DNA from: Pratylenchus scribneri
Lineage: Eukaryota > Nematoda > Chromadorea > Rhabditida > Pratylenchidae
Reading direction: 5' to 3'
DNA length: 64,000 nucleotides
Assembly (NCBI GenBank): GCA_030063045.1
Contig: JAQSEB010000100.1
Coordinates: forward strand, 62,001-126,000
Both the position numbers and the translations under genes were made by a program. The notes beneath the pieces are model-generated. The model did not search any database. It had not been told where the DNA came from and saw only the letters and a list, made by a program, of their open reading frames with translations. Position 1 is the stretch's first letter, and each line of letters opens with the position of its first letter. Below are positions 27,901 to 39,017 of this stretch, one piece after another.

Positions 27901-30900
27901 ACCCATTTCCCCCTCCATCTCCTCCTCCTCCTCAAAATGGTCCGAAAGCCACCTGCTGCTGTTGCTGTTATCCTTCTTTCCATTGAATGAAGGCAAACGC
28001 ATTCGAAGAAAATAGGACTGCTCGATTCCCATATTTCCGCGCGCGCACACATAAAATTCCATTGTTTGTGTCGTTTTTTTGTGAGGATCAACTGTGAGCC
28101 CACTTTGATTGTTTTGTGCTGCTTTTTTGAAGATCTCGTAGTTGCTGGCGATCTGTCAGAAATTTATAGATTTTGATTTGCGATTTTAAATTCCGCCTAT
28201 TCTAATTTGTGATTGTAATTGTAAATTATAAAAAAATATCAAAATTTCTTTCAGTTTTTTATGATTTTAAATGGCGACAATTTAGGAGCTATCAATATCA
28301 ATTAAAAATATTTCTTATAAAGGGAAATTGCGAGGAATTCATCTATTCCGGCTGCCAAGGGAATGGTTCGAAAATGGGAAATTTTCCTATGCCATCTGAA
28401 TTTTTAAGCCAACAATTTCGAGACGTACAAAGAATGCCAAGATTATTGTCGGGATGCGAGAAGTAAATTGCAATCCAAAAGCATTCATATAAATTCATTA
28501 ATTAAGGCGAACCCCAATGCATCCAAGGAACGGCGCTGACCGATGCCAATGGCAATTTCATTGTTTGCGGTGGAGCATCCAGCAGCATTGCTGCCACATG
28601 TCCGGCCAACTATTATTGCTATTATGATGGGACCACATATGGGTAAAATTTGGATGAATTTATGTTAAATTTTAACACTCCACTGATTTAAGGTGTTGCC
28701 CAACCCAAGGTTTTTGCCAATTCAAATCCTTTTCAAAGTCCAAAACCCAACATTCCCTACCTCCCAATTATTAGCCTATACATGCTCATTGCCAGCAAAA
28801 GGTGGCGCCGTTTGTGGTCCTGCCGTCACACGTTGGTATTATGATTCGACATTGAGGCAAGCCAAAGCAACAATTAAATTAATGGAAAATATAGAATTTG
28901 CAGAAAATTTAGTGTTGAAAAATAATTTTTTTTCATAGCTATATAACTTGGCCTTAACAAAGTGTTGAGATTTTAGAACTAAATTAATTGTTAATTTAGG
29001 ATTAAAATTCAGAGCTTTGAGCATAATAATCTTAAAGAAGTCTGATTTGACTAAGTTTAAAGGCCGCAAAAAAATTTTGACACGAAATATTTTTCTGGAA
29101 ATTCAGTCTTTTTCTGCAATTTAAATACCATTAATTAATTCAAATTCAAATATTACGAATTTAGGACTTGTCAAACATTTTCATTCAATGGATGCGATGG
29201 AAATTCAAAGTGAATTTATTTGTGAAAATTGGAAAATAATATGGAATATTTTAAAGTAATTTTGCAACGCAACAAGATTGCAAAGATTATTGCCGAGTGG
29301 AAAGTTGTCCGGATGGTGGAGAGGCAATTAATTCCCAATTTTAATTAATATTATTTTATTTAATTTGCCAGAAAAATCATTGAATTTACTCAACTTTTCG
29401 TCAAGAAAATCAACATTTTTTGAAGCCAAAAAGTTTCCAAACAGGCGGCTACTTTTTATATCATAATTTTGCATAAAAAGAAAGCTAGTCCTAATCTAAT
29501 TCTAAGCCCCAAACTTTATTATGGCCAAGTTTTATGGCCTCAAGAAACATTAAAGTTTTGATAAATTCAATGTTTTTTCGACAAATTAAATATTTCCCAT
29601 ATTAATCCTATTTGGTGAATGAAAATTGAATTTGTTTGTGAAGGTTTGGAAAGAGCCAAATGGAGCAGCCCGTCCCTGTACCAGCAATAGGCAATGTCCT
29701 TCAACACATTACTGTACGCCGGTGACCACTTGGACTGGAACGGTAATTAAAAGGAAATTCGAAATTGAAGGCCAGAAATATTCGTTCATAGGTTTATCAA
29801 ACCAAATCGCTCTGCTGTCCTTCAAAAAATTTTGTCTGCTCCCAGCCAAAAGATGTGGGCGTTCGTTGCAGCAGCACTCGGATTACGCGATTCTTCTTCA
29901 ATCCCGACACAAAAATGTGCCAAGCATTCGAATATAATGGATGCGAAGGTGAGTAGCAGGGGAAATATGAACAATTATAATGCCATTTAAAGGCAATCGG
30001 AATAATTTTGCCAGCCAAAAGTATGTAAATGAAGCCTGATGAGTGAGGCCGCCGATTGAATATCTGGCCTATTATTTTGGCCATAGCTTAACAAGGAAGC
30101 AATCAATTTTGAAAGGCTATATGCCTTTCGATAGCCCTAAATCCACTCTAAAAAGTGACTTAATTAATATTTTGAAAATTTAAAACAATTTGTGAAATAA
30201 TCTGCTTTTATATTTTTCCTCCATAAATTCGAGTCTACATATAATATTCAAATGCAAATAATATTTTTTTAAGTAAAATTTCATAAATATTTTAAAGCCA
30301 CTTTATAAAGGACACTTTGGTCTTTTCAGTGGTATTTCGCCTTCCTAAATTGATTTTCGCCTCGCTGAGTTATGGGCCAAAAACTAAAACAAGTACATTC
30401 AATCGGCTGTCCCCATATCTTGGATTGAAAATTTCTACTAATTCGTTTTTTCTTTTCCATTATAAAGGAGCTGTCAAAATTATTGCCTCAGTGAGGCTTG
30501 TCCTCCAGGAACTGTCGTGGCTCGGGAATCGGACAGGTTGTTCTCTTTAATTATTTTTTTTATCATTTTTTCGCTAAAAAGTTCTCGTCTCGTTCCATGC
30601 ACAAATCCGGGAGGGAGTGGCCGTATTAGTGGTGGATGCCCAGATGGCTATACTTGCTTTAGCAGGTATATCTTAATACATTTATGCATTTTAGCGGAAT
30701 CTGTTTTTGGTCAATTCTGATTTCCACAGACCAAAAATAATAATTGGCAGACATTTTAAATTGTGTTCAATGGCCATATTTCAACTCGCGGGCATTCTAG
30801 ATCATTAATTTCGAACTTATTCGATTTGGCATGGTCTATTTAATTAGTAAAATGCCAATTCTGATTTGATTTGATTCAGTTTTAAAAATGTTAAACCAGA

Positions 30901-33105
30901 GTTTAAAAACCCTTGGTCATAACTTTAGTTCAAACCGGTTTAAGATGATTTGAAACTGAAATATTCTAAACAAAACCGATCCCAATGAATAGATTGAGCC
31001 ATAGATAAAGGCTTTATTATTGCTAGAACAGGGCGAAATAGACTTGGCCCTAAAATATTCTTTGATCTATCTATCCTTCTTTCATTGTTTTTTCAGCCCA
31101 TTGTTGGATCAAAATGTTTGCTGCGGTGCCAGTGTTGAATTGCAATGTGCCACTAATATTCCAATCAACCCCATCTATTTCCCCTCTTAATTTTTTCAGC
31201 CCTTTGTCCCGCCAATTCGGCCCCATTTATTTCGGCACTTTCCCTGCAGCCAATGCAATGCACTCCAAGTATGTATTTTTAAAATAATAAGGATAATAAA
31301 AAGTAAAAACAATGAAAGATTATTTATTTAAAAAAGATTTTTCTTATTATCATTCCAAATCTGTGGATTTTTAGATGTGGACGGCTCGTGTCCGGGCAAC
31401 TTTTTCTGCTGGTTTTCCACTACGACCAGTTCCGTCAATGCCTTCTATTGTTGCCGATCACCGGACAGCATTGACACTGGCTGTAAATTCCCCATTAAAA
31501 GGACACCTAAATTTCGTCAAATTTTTCCTCGCAGTTTGTCCACCGCAATTAGTGCCAGTGCCTGGCGAGGGCAATTCCCAATATCGCTACTGTTCCCCAT
31601 CGGCACCAATCAATGATGGCATCCAAGGATGTGGCATCAATCGACATTGCCAATTTTCCACCACCCTGGAAAGGTACATTTGTTGCGGGCTGGAAAGCGA
31701 TGTTCGATTGCCAAGTAAGTCACAATCCATTTTTAAAGCTAATATTGAAATTATCTAATTCCGAAATTTGCTATAAAATTAGAAAATAAAACCGATTTGG
31801 GTTTAAACAATGGTTCAGCCAAAACAATCATTTAGGTACCCTAGAGACTTGAAAATAATCTCAATGAACATAGCATAGTCGATTTGTCTATGGAATTTTA
31901 ATTTCAGATATGAAATAATACCCAGACAAAAGTTTCTAAAAAACGGTTTAGCTTTAAAAAATGGTTTTGCTTTTCATGCTCATCCATAAATACTAAAGTA
32001 TGATAATTCGATTCGGCATAGTCGATTTAGTCTATGAAATTTCAATTTCAAATACAAAGCAAGGCTTAGGTAAAAGTTAGAAAATCTAAACCGGTTTGGG
32101 TTTAAAAACAATGATTTAATTTTCCAAAATAAAGTCAACCAACTGACCTAAAAATAGACTCATTTGGCTCGATATAGTCAATTTATTATAAAATTTCAAT
32201 TTCAAACTCGAAATAAGGCTTGGGAAAAAGTTTATAAACCTGAACCGGTTTGGGTTTAAGCAACATTCAGTTTTTCAAAGTCAACACAGATATTTAAAAA
32301 TAGGCTCTTTCGACTCGGCATGCCTAGTTTATATAATTTCAATTTCAAACTCGAAATAAGGCCTAGGCAAACGTTAGTAAACCAAAACCAGTTTGAGTGT
32401 GAAAATCTCAACGTTTAGGAAACCCAGAGACTTAATGCTTATGAAATTTCAATTTCAGACAGGAAAAGAGGCCTATGCAAAAGTCAGTAAACCTAAACCC
32501 AGTTTGGGTTTAAACAATAGTTCAGCTTTTCAAAACCAGATCATACCGATTTGAAATTGAATTTTAATACACAAAATCGTCAATGCCGAATTAATTGAAC
32601 CCATTATTTTGTCAAAATGTGGTCTCGAAATGAAAATCGGTTTGGGCTTAAACAATGGTTTATCCCTTGAAATTGAATATATTCATAGAATAAATCGATC
32701 ATTCGGAATCGAATTAAAACATTTTTTAGACTCTTTGTGGTCCACAAACCTAGATTTTAGCTAATTCCGGAATTAGCCAATTTCCAATAGAAAATATCCA
32801 TTCATCCATCTCAATCCCACCCTGCCATTTTCACAGATGTTTGCCCTCCTCAACCAGCCAACCTCATTCCGGTTGAACTGGCCGGAAATTATCGAACCTG
32901 CAATCCGTATGCGCGCGGTGGCACACCTCAAGTAAACCATTCGGATCCCTAATATCATTCATAATTCCCACCCACTTTAAAATAATAGGCGTGCCCCGAG
33001 AATTCCGCCCGTCTCTACACTGGACAGGACAATGGCTTCATTTGTTGCCGTGTCCAATTGCAAAGCAGTCCATTATTTTCGTTAAGTGCAAAAATGCTTC
33101 GTTGA
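21922..33105 (+). CDS. Secreted multi-Kunitz, cysteine-rich module protein
   Basis: Extracellular protein, probably a protease inhibitor or matrix component. A hydrophobic stretch near the N-terminus (KASLLIVLLLNMALRSP) looks like a signal peptide; the ATG at 21922 and the first intron are uncertain. Then come a cysteine-rich EB-type module (STDCGTGNYCAGNKRCAC), CRCANNQPPF, and a module ending SFCCPSR. Five Kunitz domains follow, at about 23.7-24.6, 25.7-26.0, 26.5-28.5, 28.8-29.3 and 29.8-30.5 kb; signatures include GYGGNANNF, YLGQGGNFNNF, EEFIYSGCQGN, QTFSFNGCDGN and QAFEYNGCEGN. Domains 3 and 4 have the standard cysteine spacing 8-15-7-12-3. Lustrin-type modules with a CC pair lie between and after them (FGGVCCPRPQY, NAFYCCRSPD, YICCGLESD, GFICCRVQLQ). 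One intron (after 28856) uses a GC donor. The introns carry many MITEs and one nested gene. The nearest known layout is that of nematode Kunitz/lustrin or papilin-like proteins; I cannot name the orthologue. Confidence 0.85.
22392..22705. mobile_element. Palindromic MITE, family P1, copy 1
   Basis: Inverted repeats of about 140 bp: AATAACTCATCAAG and CAAATTAAAGAGCAGA at the left, mirrored at the right (TTGATGAGTTATT). In a Kunitz-gene intron. Same family as 53785-54095. Confidence 0.85.
23150..23435. mobile_element. Palindromic MITE, family P2, copy 1
   Basis: Ends TTGGAAGGCGATAT and mirror (TTTCCTTACTAAATTGG); arms read GAAAGCTCAAAGTGTCC and AAGTGGCTTA. Kunitz-gene intron. Confidence 0.85.
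24915..25303. mobile_element. Long-inverted-repeat element with 9-bp duplication (MULE-like MITE)
   Basis: 389 bp with terminal inverted repeats of over 100 bp (GACGTTTCAGCGCCGGCCG, CGTTTCAGCGCCAGCGATTT, AACCATTTGCGACAATCTTG). Flanked by the 9-bp repeat AATCTGGCG (24906-24914, 25304-25312). In a Kunitz-gene intron. Confidence 0.9.
25320..25605. mobile_element. Palindromic MITE, family P2, copy 2
   Basis: Arms GGAAGGCGATATGCCATTTG and mirror ATGGTATATAGCCTTCC. Directly beside the MULE-like element in the same intron. Confidence 0.85.
26075..26330. repeat. 15-bp AT-rich tandem repeat
   Basis: Units like AAAATTTTCAAAAATTC, Kunitz-gene intron. Confidence 0.75.
27067..27384 (-). CDS. Small secreted helical protein nested in a Kunitz-gene intron
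   Basis: Single-exon ORF of 105 aa on the strand opposite its host gene, inside the intron between 26643 and 28318. The N-terminus is a clear signal peptide: MILIFVPILILIMISSMASA, with likely cleavage before APNPTKAAE. The mature part (about 78 aa) has no cysteine and is rich in E, K, R, Q and N, with a heptad-like pattern (YEENVLNREKNNYQANEGRW, KRSEAQLREYRKQLEYVGSQ), so it is predicted to be helical or coiled-coil. No family is recognised. Small, cysteine-free, secreted and single-exon fits a nematode effector or a gland product, but that is inference. It could also be a non-functional ORF; the clean signal peptide and the absence of low complexity argue against chance. Confidence 0.6.
   Translation of the reverse strand: MSTTCRMILIFVPILILIMISSMASAAPNPTKAAELEARKRGIEENITYEENVLNREKNNYQANEGRWNSLTEKQQSKEVIKRSEAQLREYRKQLEYVGSQLRSD
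27862..28152 (-). CDS. Possible coding exon of an unknown minus-strand gene
   Basis: Open frame of 96 codons starting right after a good acceptor (TTTCTGACAG) and ending in a stop at 27862. It begins IASNYEIFKKAAQNNQSGLT and has FYVCARGNMGIEQSYFLRMR, then an acidic run EEEEEMEGEMGEARL. The first ATG in frame is at 28062, which would give 66 aa if the acceptor is used for trans-splicing. A second frame is also open over much of the same stretch, which weakens the call. No family recognised. It lies in the same Kunitz-gene intron as the small secreted ORF and on the same strand. Confidence 0.35.
   Translation of the reverse strand: MASNYEIFKKAAQNNQSGLTVDPHKKTTQTMEFYVCARGNMGIEQSYFLRMRLPSFNGKKDNSNSSRWLSDHFEEEEEMEGEMGEARLESCERVDI
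30080..30390. mobile_element. Palindromic MITE, family P2, copy 3
   Basis: Arms GGCCATAGCTTAACAAGGAA and mirror CTCGCTGAGTTATGGGCC. Kunitz-gene intron. Confidence 0.85.
31790..32690. repeat. Degenerate repeat of about 100-130 bp (CCGGTTTGGGTTTAAAC)
   Basis: About seven units carrying TATGAAATTTCAATTTCA, then AAATAAGGC, then AACCGGTTTGGGTTTAAAC. Related stretches at about 30880-30990, 39400-39560 and 43450-43730. Kunitz-gene intron 31720-32838. Confidence 0.7.
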
Positions 33106-34063
33106 ATTTTAATCATTTTTTTGTTTCTTTTATTGATAAATTGGGATTGATGGCAATTTGATAAGATTTCAATATATAGAGAAATATTTAATTTGTCAAA
33201 GAGTTAATGCCAAAATAATTTATTTATTTTGTTTTGTTTGCTTTTCTGAAAGTTCTATACAGTAAAATTTCGCATGTTTTACGGTATTGGAAACCCAAAA
33301 ATGTCTCTCGCCTTCCAATGTGAGGAAGGCGATCAATCCAACTTTTTTTTTGTATTTGAGATTGATTTTGAACATTAGTAATGTTCCAATTCTACAATTT
33401 ATTATTCAAATTTTCTTTCTTTTTCGCAAATTTTTTTTTTGCAAAAATCGTACAATTAATGAATTTGCGATGAAATCATCACCCAAACAAAATTTGGTTC
33501 CCACGGAAAAAAATTTAAAAAGTAATCATTTCGTATATGGAATCATCCAATCCAAAGTCCATTTTGTTCATTCCCAGCCAAATAATTTTGGCCAAAAAGA
33601 AAATTACCCCCATTTTTGGCCCACCAATGAATAATCATTTTGATCGGTTAATGTACTATTTCACCGGGCAATTTCGATGTCGGGTCATTTTCATTTTAGC
33701 CCTCCAATGCCCTTTCCCCTCTTTTGGCCACCCAATGCCCTTTCCCCTCTTTTGGCCACCCAATGCCCCCTTCCCCTTTTTTCATTACCCTTTTCCCTTT
33801 TTGGCCATCCAATGTACCCTTTCCATTTTTTGGCATTCCAATGTTCATTTTGGCCAGCCAAATCATCCTCATTCGTGTTGGCTGGTAGGTCCAAATTATT
33901 TGACATCATTCCATCATAATTTGGTCCTTATTTAAATTGGCCAATTCCCCCTTTCAGAATTTCATTTTCATTTCATTTTCCTATTTCCTTCTTTCCTTCA
34001 GATTCAGATCCCAAATATAATATATTTTCCTTCCTTATTTATTTATAATTTACTCTCCAAAAA
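33106..34063. other. Intergenic region upstream of the galectin-like gene
   Basis: AT-rich, then pyrimidine-rich tandem repeats and a TTTCCTTCTTTCCTTC tract before the start codon. No gene seen. Confidence 0.6.
33685..33850. repeat. 28-bp tandem repeat
   Basis: About five units of CCAATGCCCTTTCCCCTCTT upstream of the galectin-like gene. Confidence 0.75.
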
Positions 34064-34374
34064 ATGTTAATCCACTTATTAGTGGTTTTCATTTTTGTCT
34101 TCATCCTACTTCAACAATGCTTGGCCGGCGATGATGGTTCTGCTTCCCTGGATGGATCATTCCCGCTCAAGAATGGCACCATCACCAAGATCACCGACTA
34201 CAACCGAATGGACCAATGCATGGCTGAACCCGGCTATTTTCATGTGCACCATAACAGCTTGGTGATTTTCCTCCAAGGACATGAATTTTGTGGTGGTGGC
34301 CCATTTGGAGAAGAAGGGTAATTTAGAGAGGAAATTGGGAATATTTATATTATAAAAACATCTTGGCAAATATT

Positions 34375-34930
34375 TTTGGGGAAAAAAACATTTTCCGGAA
34401 AGAATTAAAACCATTTTGTCGAACATTTTCTGGAAAGAATTAAAAACATTTTTGGCGAACATTTTCCGGAAAGAATAAAAAACATTTTGGCGAACATTTT
34501 CCGGAAAGAATTAAAAACATTTTTGGCGAACATTTTCCGGAAAGAATTTAAAACATTTTGGCGAACATTTTCCGGAAAGAATTTAAAACATTTTGGCGAA
34601 CATTTTCCGGAAAGAATTTAAAACATTTTGGCGAACATTTTCCGGAAAGAATTTAAAACATTTTGGCGAACATTTTCTGGAAAGAATTAAAAACATTTTT
34701 GGCGAACATTTTCCGGAATGAATTAAAAACATTTTGGCGAACATTTTCTGGAAAGAATTAAAAACATTTTTGGCGAACATTTTCCGGAAAGAATTAAGAA
34801 ATAAAAACATTTTTGGCGAACATTTTCCGGAATGAATTAAAAACATTTTTGGCGAACATTTTCCGGAATGAATTAAAAACATTTTTGGCGAACATTTTCC
34901 GGAAAGAATTAAGAAATAAAAACATTTTTT
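34375..34930. repeat. 36-37 bp tandem repeat
   Basis: About 14 units with GGCGAACATTTTCCGGAAAG and ATTAAAAACATTTT, in the first intron of the galectin-like gene. Confidence 0.88.
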
Positions 34931-35754
34931 GATGAACACTTGGATAGAAAAACATTAAAACATGACAATTTGCTGAATATGAATTTGAATAATTTAATTT
35001 TCTAGCCTGTTAATCTGTTACAAAGGCCAAATGGATGAGAAAGAAACTATGCGCCGAGGATTGAAGCCAACCCGTCAATTCGAGCTGCAGAATGTTCCCG
35101 GAAATGCGGTGGCAAAACGGTGCGAGGAGGCTGGCCATCCCAATTGGCATGGAATTCTGATCTACACTAACGATCAAGGCCAATGGGTGATCAAATTCTC
35201 GACCACCAACCGCACGTTGGTTTATTCTATATATCTAAATGAATTGAATTTACCCCTCATTAGGTTTGTCATCCCCGGATCCGGCTCGGACCGCTTGGAA
35301 TTGCTGGTCTACAAATTGGCCAGTGCCAAGGATGGCGGAGAATCTTTCCTCTCCAAAACTTTTGGTTAGTCCCAATTCATTAATCAAAAATATTTTTTTC
35401 ACTTATTAGGCCCGAAACGTGATTTCATGGAATGGGGCAAACGTGATGGTTTCGGAGCTGCGGAAGAGGCAGCCAATCGCATTAGCAATCCTGGAAATGA
35501 ACAGCTGAAAAAGCTTTTCATGGAACTGGTCAAAGATCAGGCACTTTTGTAAGAAATTTATTTTTATTTATTTTCAATTAAAATAAAAAATATTCTTGCA
35601 TTTAGGCGAAATTATGTGGGCATTTGGAGCCTTGGATTGGACATGCTTCCGACCGATGAAAATGTCTACCATCTGGATATGTACACCCAAAAGTCGGAAT
35701 GCTGTAAAAACATCCACGTTTTCGTATGTCTTTTTAATTTTTGTTATTATTTAA

Positions 35755-36305
35755 AACAAAAATAAAATTTTCCGGAATAACAGAAACAAAAAATTAGACT
35801 TTCCGGAACAACCGGAACAAAAAATAAAACTTTCCGGAACAACCGGAACAAAAAATAAACTTTCCTGGACAACCGGATCGAAAAATAAAACTTTTCGGAA
35901 AACTTTCCGGAACAACCGGAATAAATAAATAAAACTTTCCGGAACAACCTGAACATAAAATAAAACTTTCCGGAACAATCGGAACAAAAAATAAACTTTC
36001 CGGAACAACCGGAATAAATAAATAAAACTTTCCGGAACAACCTGAATAAAAACTTTCCGGAATAACCGGAATAAATAAATAAAACTTTCCGGAACAACCT
36101 GAACAAAAAATAAACTTTCCGGAACAACCGGAATAAATAAATAAAACTTTCCGGAACAACCTGAATAAAAACTTTCCGGAACAACCGGAATAAATAAATA
36201 AAACTTTCCGGAACAACCTGAACAAAAAATAAACTTTCCGGAACAACCGGAATAAATAAATAAAACTTTCCGGAATAAAAAAAAACTTTCCAGAACAAAA
36301 ATAAA
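35755..36305. repeat. TTCCGGAACAACCGGAA tandem repeat
   Basis: Units of about 30-60 bp built from ACTTTCCGGAACAACCGGAA and TAAATAAATAAA, with higher-order pairing. Galectin-like gene intron. It creates long false minus-strand ORFs. Confidence 0.88.
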
Positions 36306-37689
36306 TTTTTTTTGGAATGAAAATTCTTGAATTGCAGTTCAATTTGCCAACGGCACAGTACCCTGACCCGCAAAAAGAGAAAGTGGATCTCAAGGATGGG
36401 GCCATCATAATTCCGGGAAATTTGGTCGAAAATTTCACCGCCACTTTGGACGGCATTGTCAAGAAAGATGCCAAAATCCTTTCATTCGAATTGGTCGATT
36501 TGTTCGGTTCGTTTATTTGGGATCATGATTCAAAAATTTTAATATTTTTATAGAGCCGGATGATAAAGCCCAGGGAATCCGATTGACTGTCAATTTTACT
36601 GGCACTTTCATCCTTTTTCAGCAGAAAATTGTATTATTAAATTTTTTACATTAATATATTTAATTTTAGGGAAAAAATGCATGGACAGACATCAAAAATA
36701 CTACGAAAATTAAACATTATTTTGCCCCGGGCGTTGCATTCCATCTGATCTTCACGTTGCGCAAAAAAGAAGTGATCATCAACATGAATTGCTATGGAGA
36801 AATTTCATTGCCTGTTGATCCTATTATGAACAAGAACGAGATTGACTTCAAGAATCGCCAACGCATTACGGTGGATGATAACAAAATATTAAAATGAGAT
36901 AATTGAAAATGAATTTTTAGATGGATGGTGACTTCCAATGGAAGAATCCTATCAAATTTTATGCTGCTGGCAAAGTTAGTATTATACTTTCTAATAATTT
37001 TAAAAATAAATTTAGCAGCCGGATATTGGCTTTCAATGGTTGATTGAGGAAGGGATCAACGTCAATAACAGCAATGGAATTGTGCTCCGAGGCGAAGTTG
37101 ACGAAAATGCCAAAAAGTTTTCCATCAAACTTTGGAACAAAGGCGGCGATGGATTTTTTGAGCCCATTCTTGAATTGGAAGTTGGCATTGCATCGCAAGG
37201 ATTTGGCATTTCCAATGGGGTTTGTCTCTTTTTTGTAATCATATATATATATAAATCAAAATAAATTATTTAAGTCAAAGAATGATAAAGGAGAGGATTT
37301 GCCGAAGAAACCAACCTATAATGGTGGCTCACCATTTGAGGCTTTGATCCAATTCAAAGAGGGCACTTTTGACATTTGGATGAACAACACGAAAATTTTC
37401 CAGTACCCTGCTGGCTTGCGCGTTGTCAACTATGTCCAGGTAGAAATAAATTGATGTTTTCTGTTTCACAATTATCGGATTATAGATCCTCGGTGATGCC
37501 TCTGGCGATATGATTCAACTTCTCAAAATGCCAATCACATGCGAATATCAAATGTCCGCTGACGATCGGAAAAGTTTGGAAATTTTTGGTAAAGTATTGC
37601 CATCTAAAGGAGCTTCCTTCAAGATTGAGTTGATAACTGGTTTGTTCTAATTTGTTATATTAAAAATATTCCTTATTTAAGTCAAAAAC

Positions 37690-38612
37690 TAGGGTTGGAG
37701 GCGGTCGGTCAACCGAACCGAAACCGAACCGTCCGAGGCGATTTTTGGCAAAAAAACCGAACCGAAAACCGAGGTCCGAAAACCGGGAAAACCGAAAACC
37801 GAGGGTCCAAACCGACCGGTTTTTCGGTTTTTCTCTTTCAACTTAAAAAGCAATTTTCGATAAAAATTTACTTTGTGCAGCTATTTTTAGTTAAAATTTC
37901 CCCTATCGGGCCCATTTTTGACTAAAATTTTCCCCTATCGGGCCCATTTTTGACTAAAATTTTCCCCTATCGGGCCCATTTTTGACTAAAATTTTCCCCT
38001 ATCGGGCCCATTTTTGACTAAAATTTTCCCCTATCGGGCCCATTTTTGACTAAAATTTTCCCCTATCGGGCCCATTTTTGACTAAAATTTTCCCCTATCG
38101 GGCCAATTTTTGACTAAAATTTTCCCTTAATCAGGACCATTTTTAACTAAAATTTTCCCTTAATCAGGACCATTTTTGACTAAAATTTTCCCTTAATCAG
38201 GACCATTTTTGCCTTAAAATTTTAACCTTCTACGAGTCGATTTTTGTTCGAATTTTCCCTTCCAGAGCCAATTTTGGTCTTGATTTTCCCTGGCGGGGCC
38301 ATTTTGGCTTAAGTTTTCTCGCTACGAGACAATTTTTGGTTAAAAATTTCTCCAATATAGTAAGAATATTTAGAAATTGTTGAAAGAAAAAGTATTGGGA
38401 ATCTTATTTATATTTTGTTCGATTTTTTTTCTTTATTATATGAAAAATTAAATTTTTAAAAATTTTATGACCATTTTTCAAAAAAACGAAAAACCGGAAA
38501 ACCGAACCGAAAACCGAGCATTTTTTTCAAACCGAACCGAAAACCGAGGTTGGCAAACCGGGCCAACCGAAAACCGAAGACCCCGGTTTAAAACCGACTC
38601 TCTCCAACCCTA
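37690..38612. mobile_element. hAT-like non-autonomous element 2, inserted in an exon
   Basis: 923 bp, ends TAGGGTTGGAG...CTCCAACCCTA, target duplication TCAAAAAC (37682-37689, 38613-38620). Subterminal repeats of AACCGAACCGAAAACCGA. The centre has about ten units of a 32-bp tandem repeat (GACTAAAATTTTCCCCTATC). No transposase ORF. Confidence 0.93.
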
Positions 38613-39017
38613 TCAAAAACCTTACCAATCTTCGTATGGTTTTTGAATTTGGAGAAAATGATGCGCTTAAAATTGTTGCTATTGAGGTTGTTATAATATT
38701 ATATTTTATATTACTTTCTTTTAAAATTTAGTTAATAGATGGAAGTGAATATACTGCTCTTGAAATGGTGGATCCAAATTTGAAGATGGGCCAGTTTATG
38801 CAGATCAAAATCATCTACAAAAGTACATCTCAAATTGGACTTACCATCAATGATGATGAGGAACGTTTTGTCAACTCAGATTCAACTTTTGAAGTTACCA
38901 GCAAATATAAGGTAAATAATAAATTTCTAAATTAATATAATCCAATATATATTATAGATCTCTGGCGATTTCATTCTCGAGAAGCTGAATTTGAACACTA
39001 CAAAATCATGTGTGTGA

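Larger units (their letters stand above)
34064..39017 (+). pseudogene. Secreted galectin-like multidomain protein, late exon broken by a hAT element
   Basis: Starts with a signal peptide (MLIHLLVVFIFVFILLQQ, cleavage after CLAG). About fifteen exons follow. The fold looks like tandem galectin/concanavalin-type beta-sandwich domains: NFTGTFILFQQ, FAPGVAFHLIFTLRKKEVII with NMNCYGE, NGIVLRGEVDENAKKFSIKL, FEALIQFKEGTFDIWMNN with VVNYVQILGD, and a last domain MGQFMQIKIIYKSTSQIGLT. The canonical galactose-binding residues are not obvious, so 'galectin-like' is tentative. The exon that should begin at 37682 carries an inserted element (37690-38612). After the acceptor the frame reads V-K-N-stop, and the second copy of the duplicated target (38613-38620) has no AG before it, so exons from 38613 to 39017 (LTNLRMVFEFGEN to TTKSCV) cannot be joined normally. 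Skipping the exon changes phase. Long tandem repeats fill two earlier introns. Everything before 37.68 kb looks intact, so a shortened protein remains possible. Confidence 0.7.

Noticed and set aside
33537..33935. 132-aa plus-strand ORF upstream of the galectin-like gene
   Set aside because: Driven by the 28-bp CCAATGCCCTTTCCCC repeat; no family features.
34583..34939. Long minus-strand ORF of repeated ENVRQN/SGKCSPK-type units
   Set aside because: It is only the translation of a 36-37 bp intronic tandem repeat; no splice or start context and no complex sequence.
35747..36474. Minus-strand ORFs of up to 226 aa with repeated LFRKVLFIYSG
   Set aside because: Artefact of the TTCCGGAACAACCGGAA tandem repeat in a galectin-like intron, partly overlapping a real exon on the other strand.
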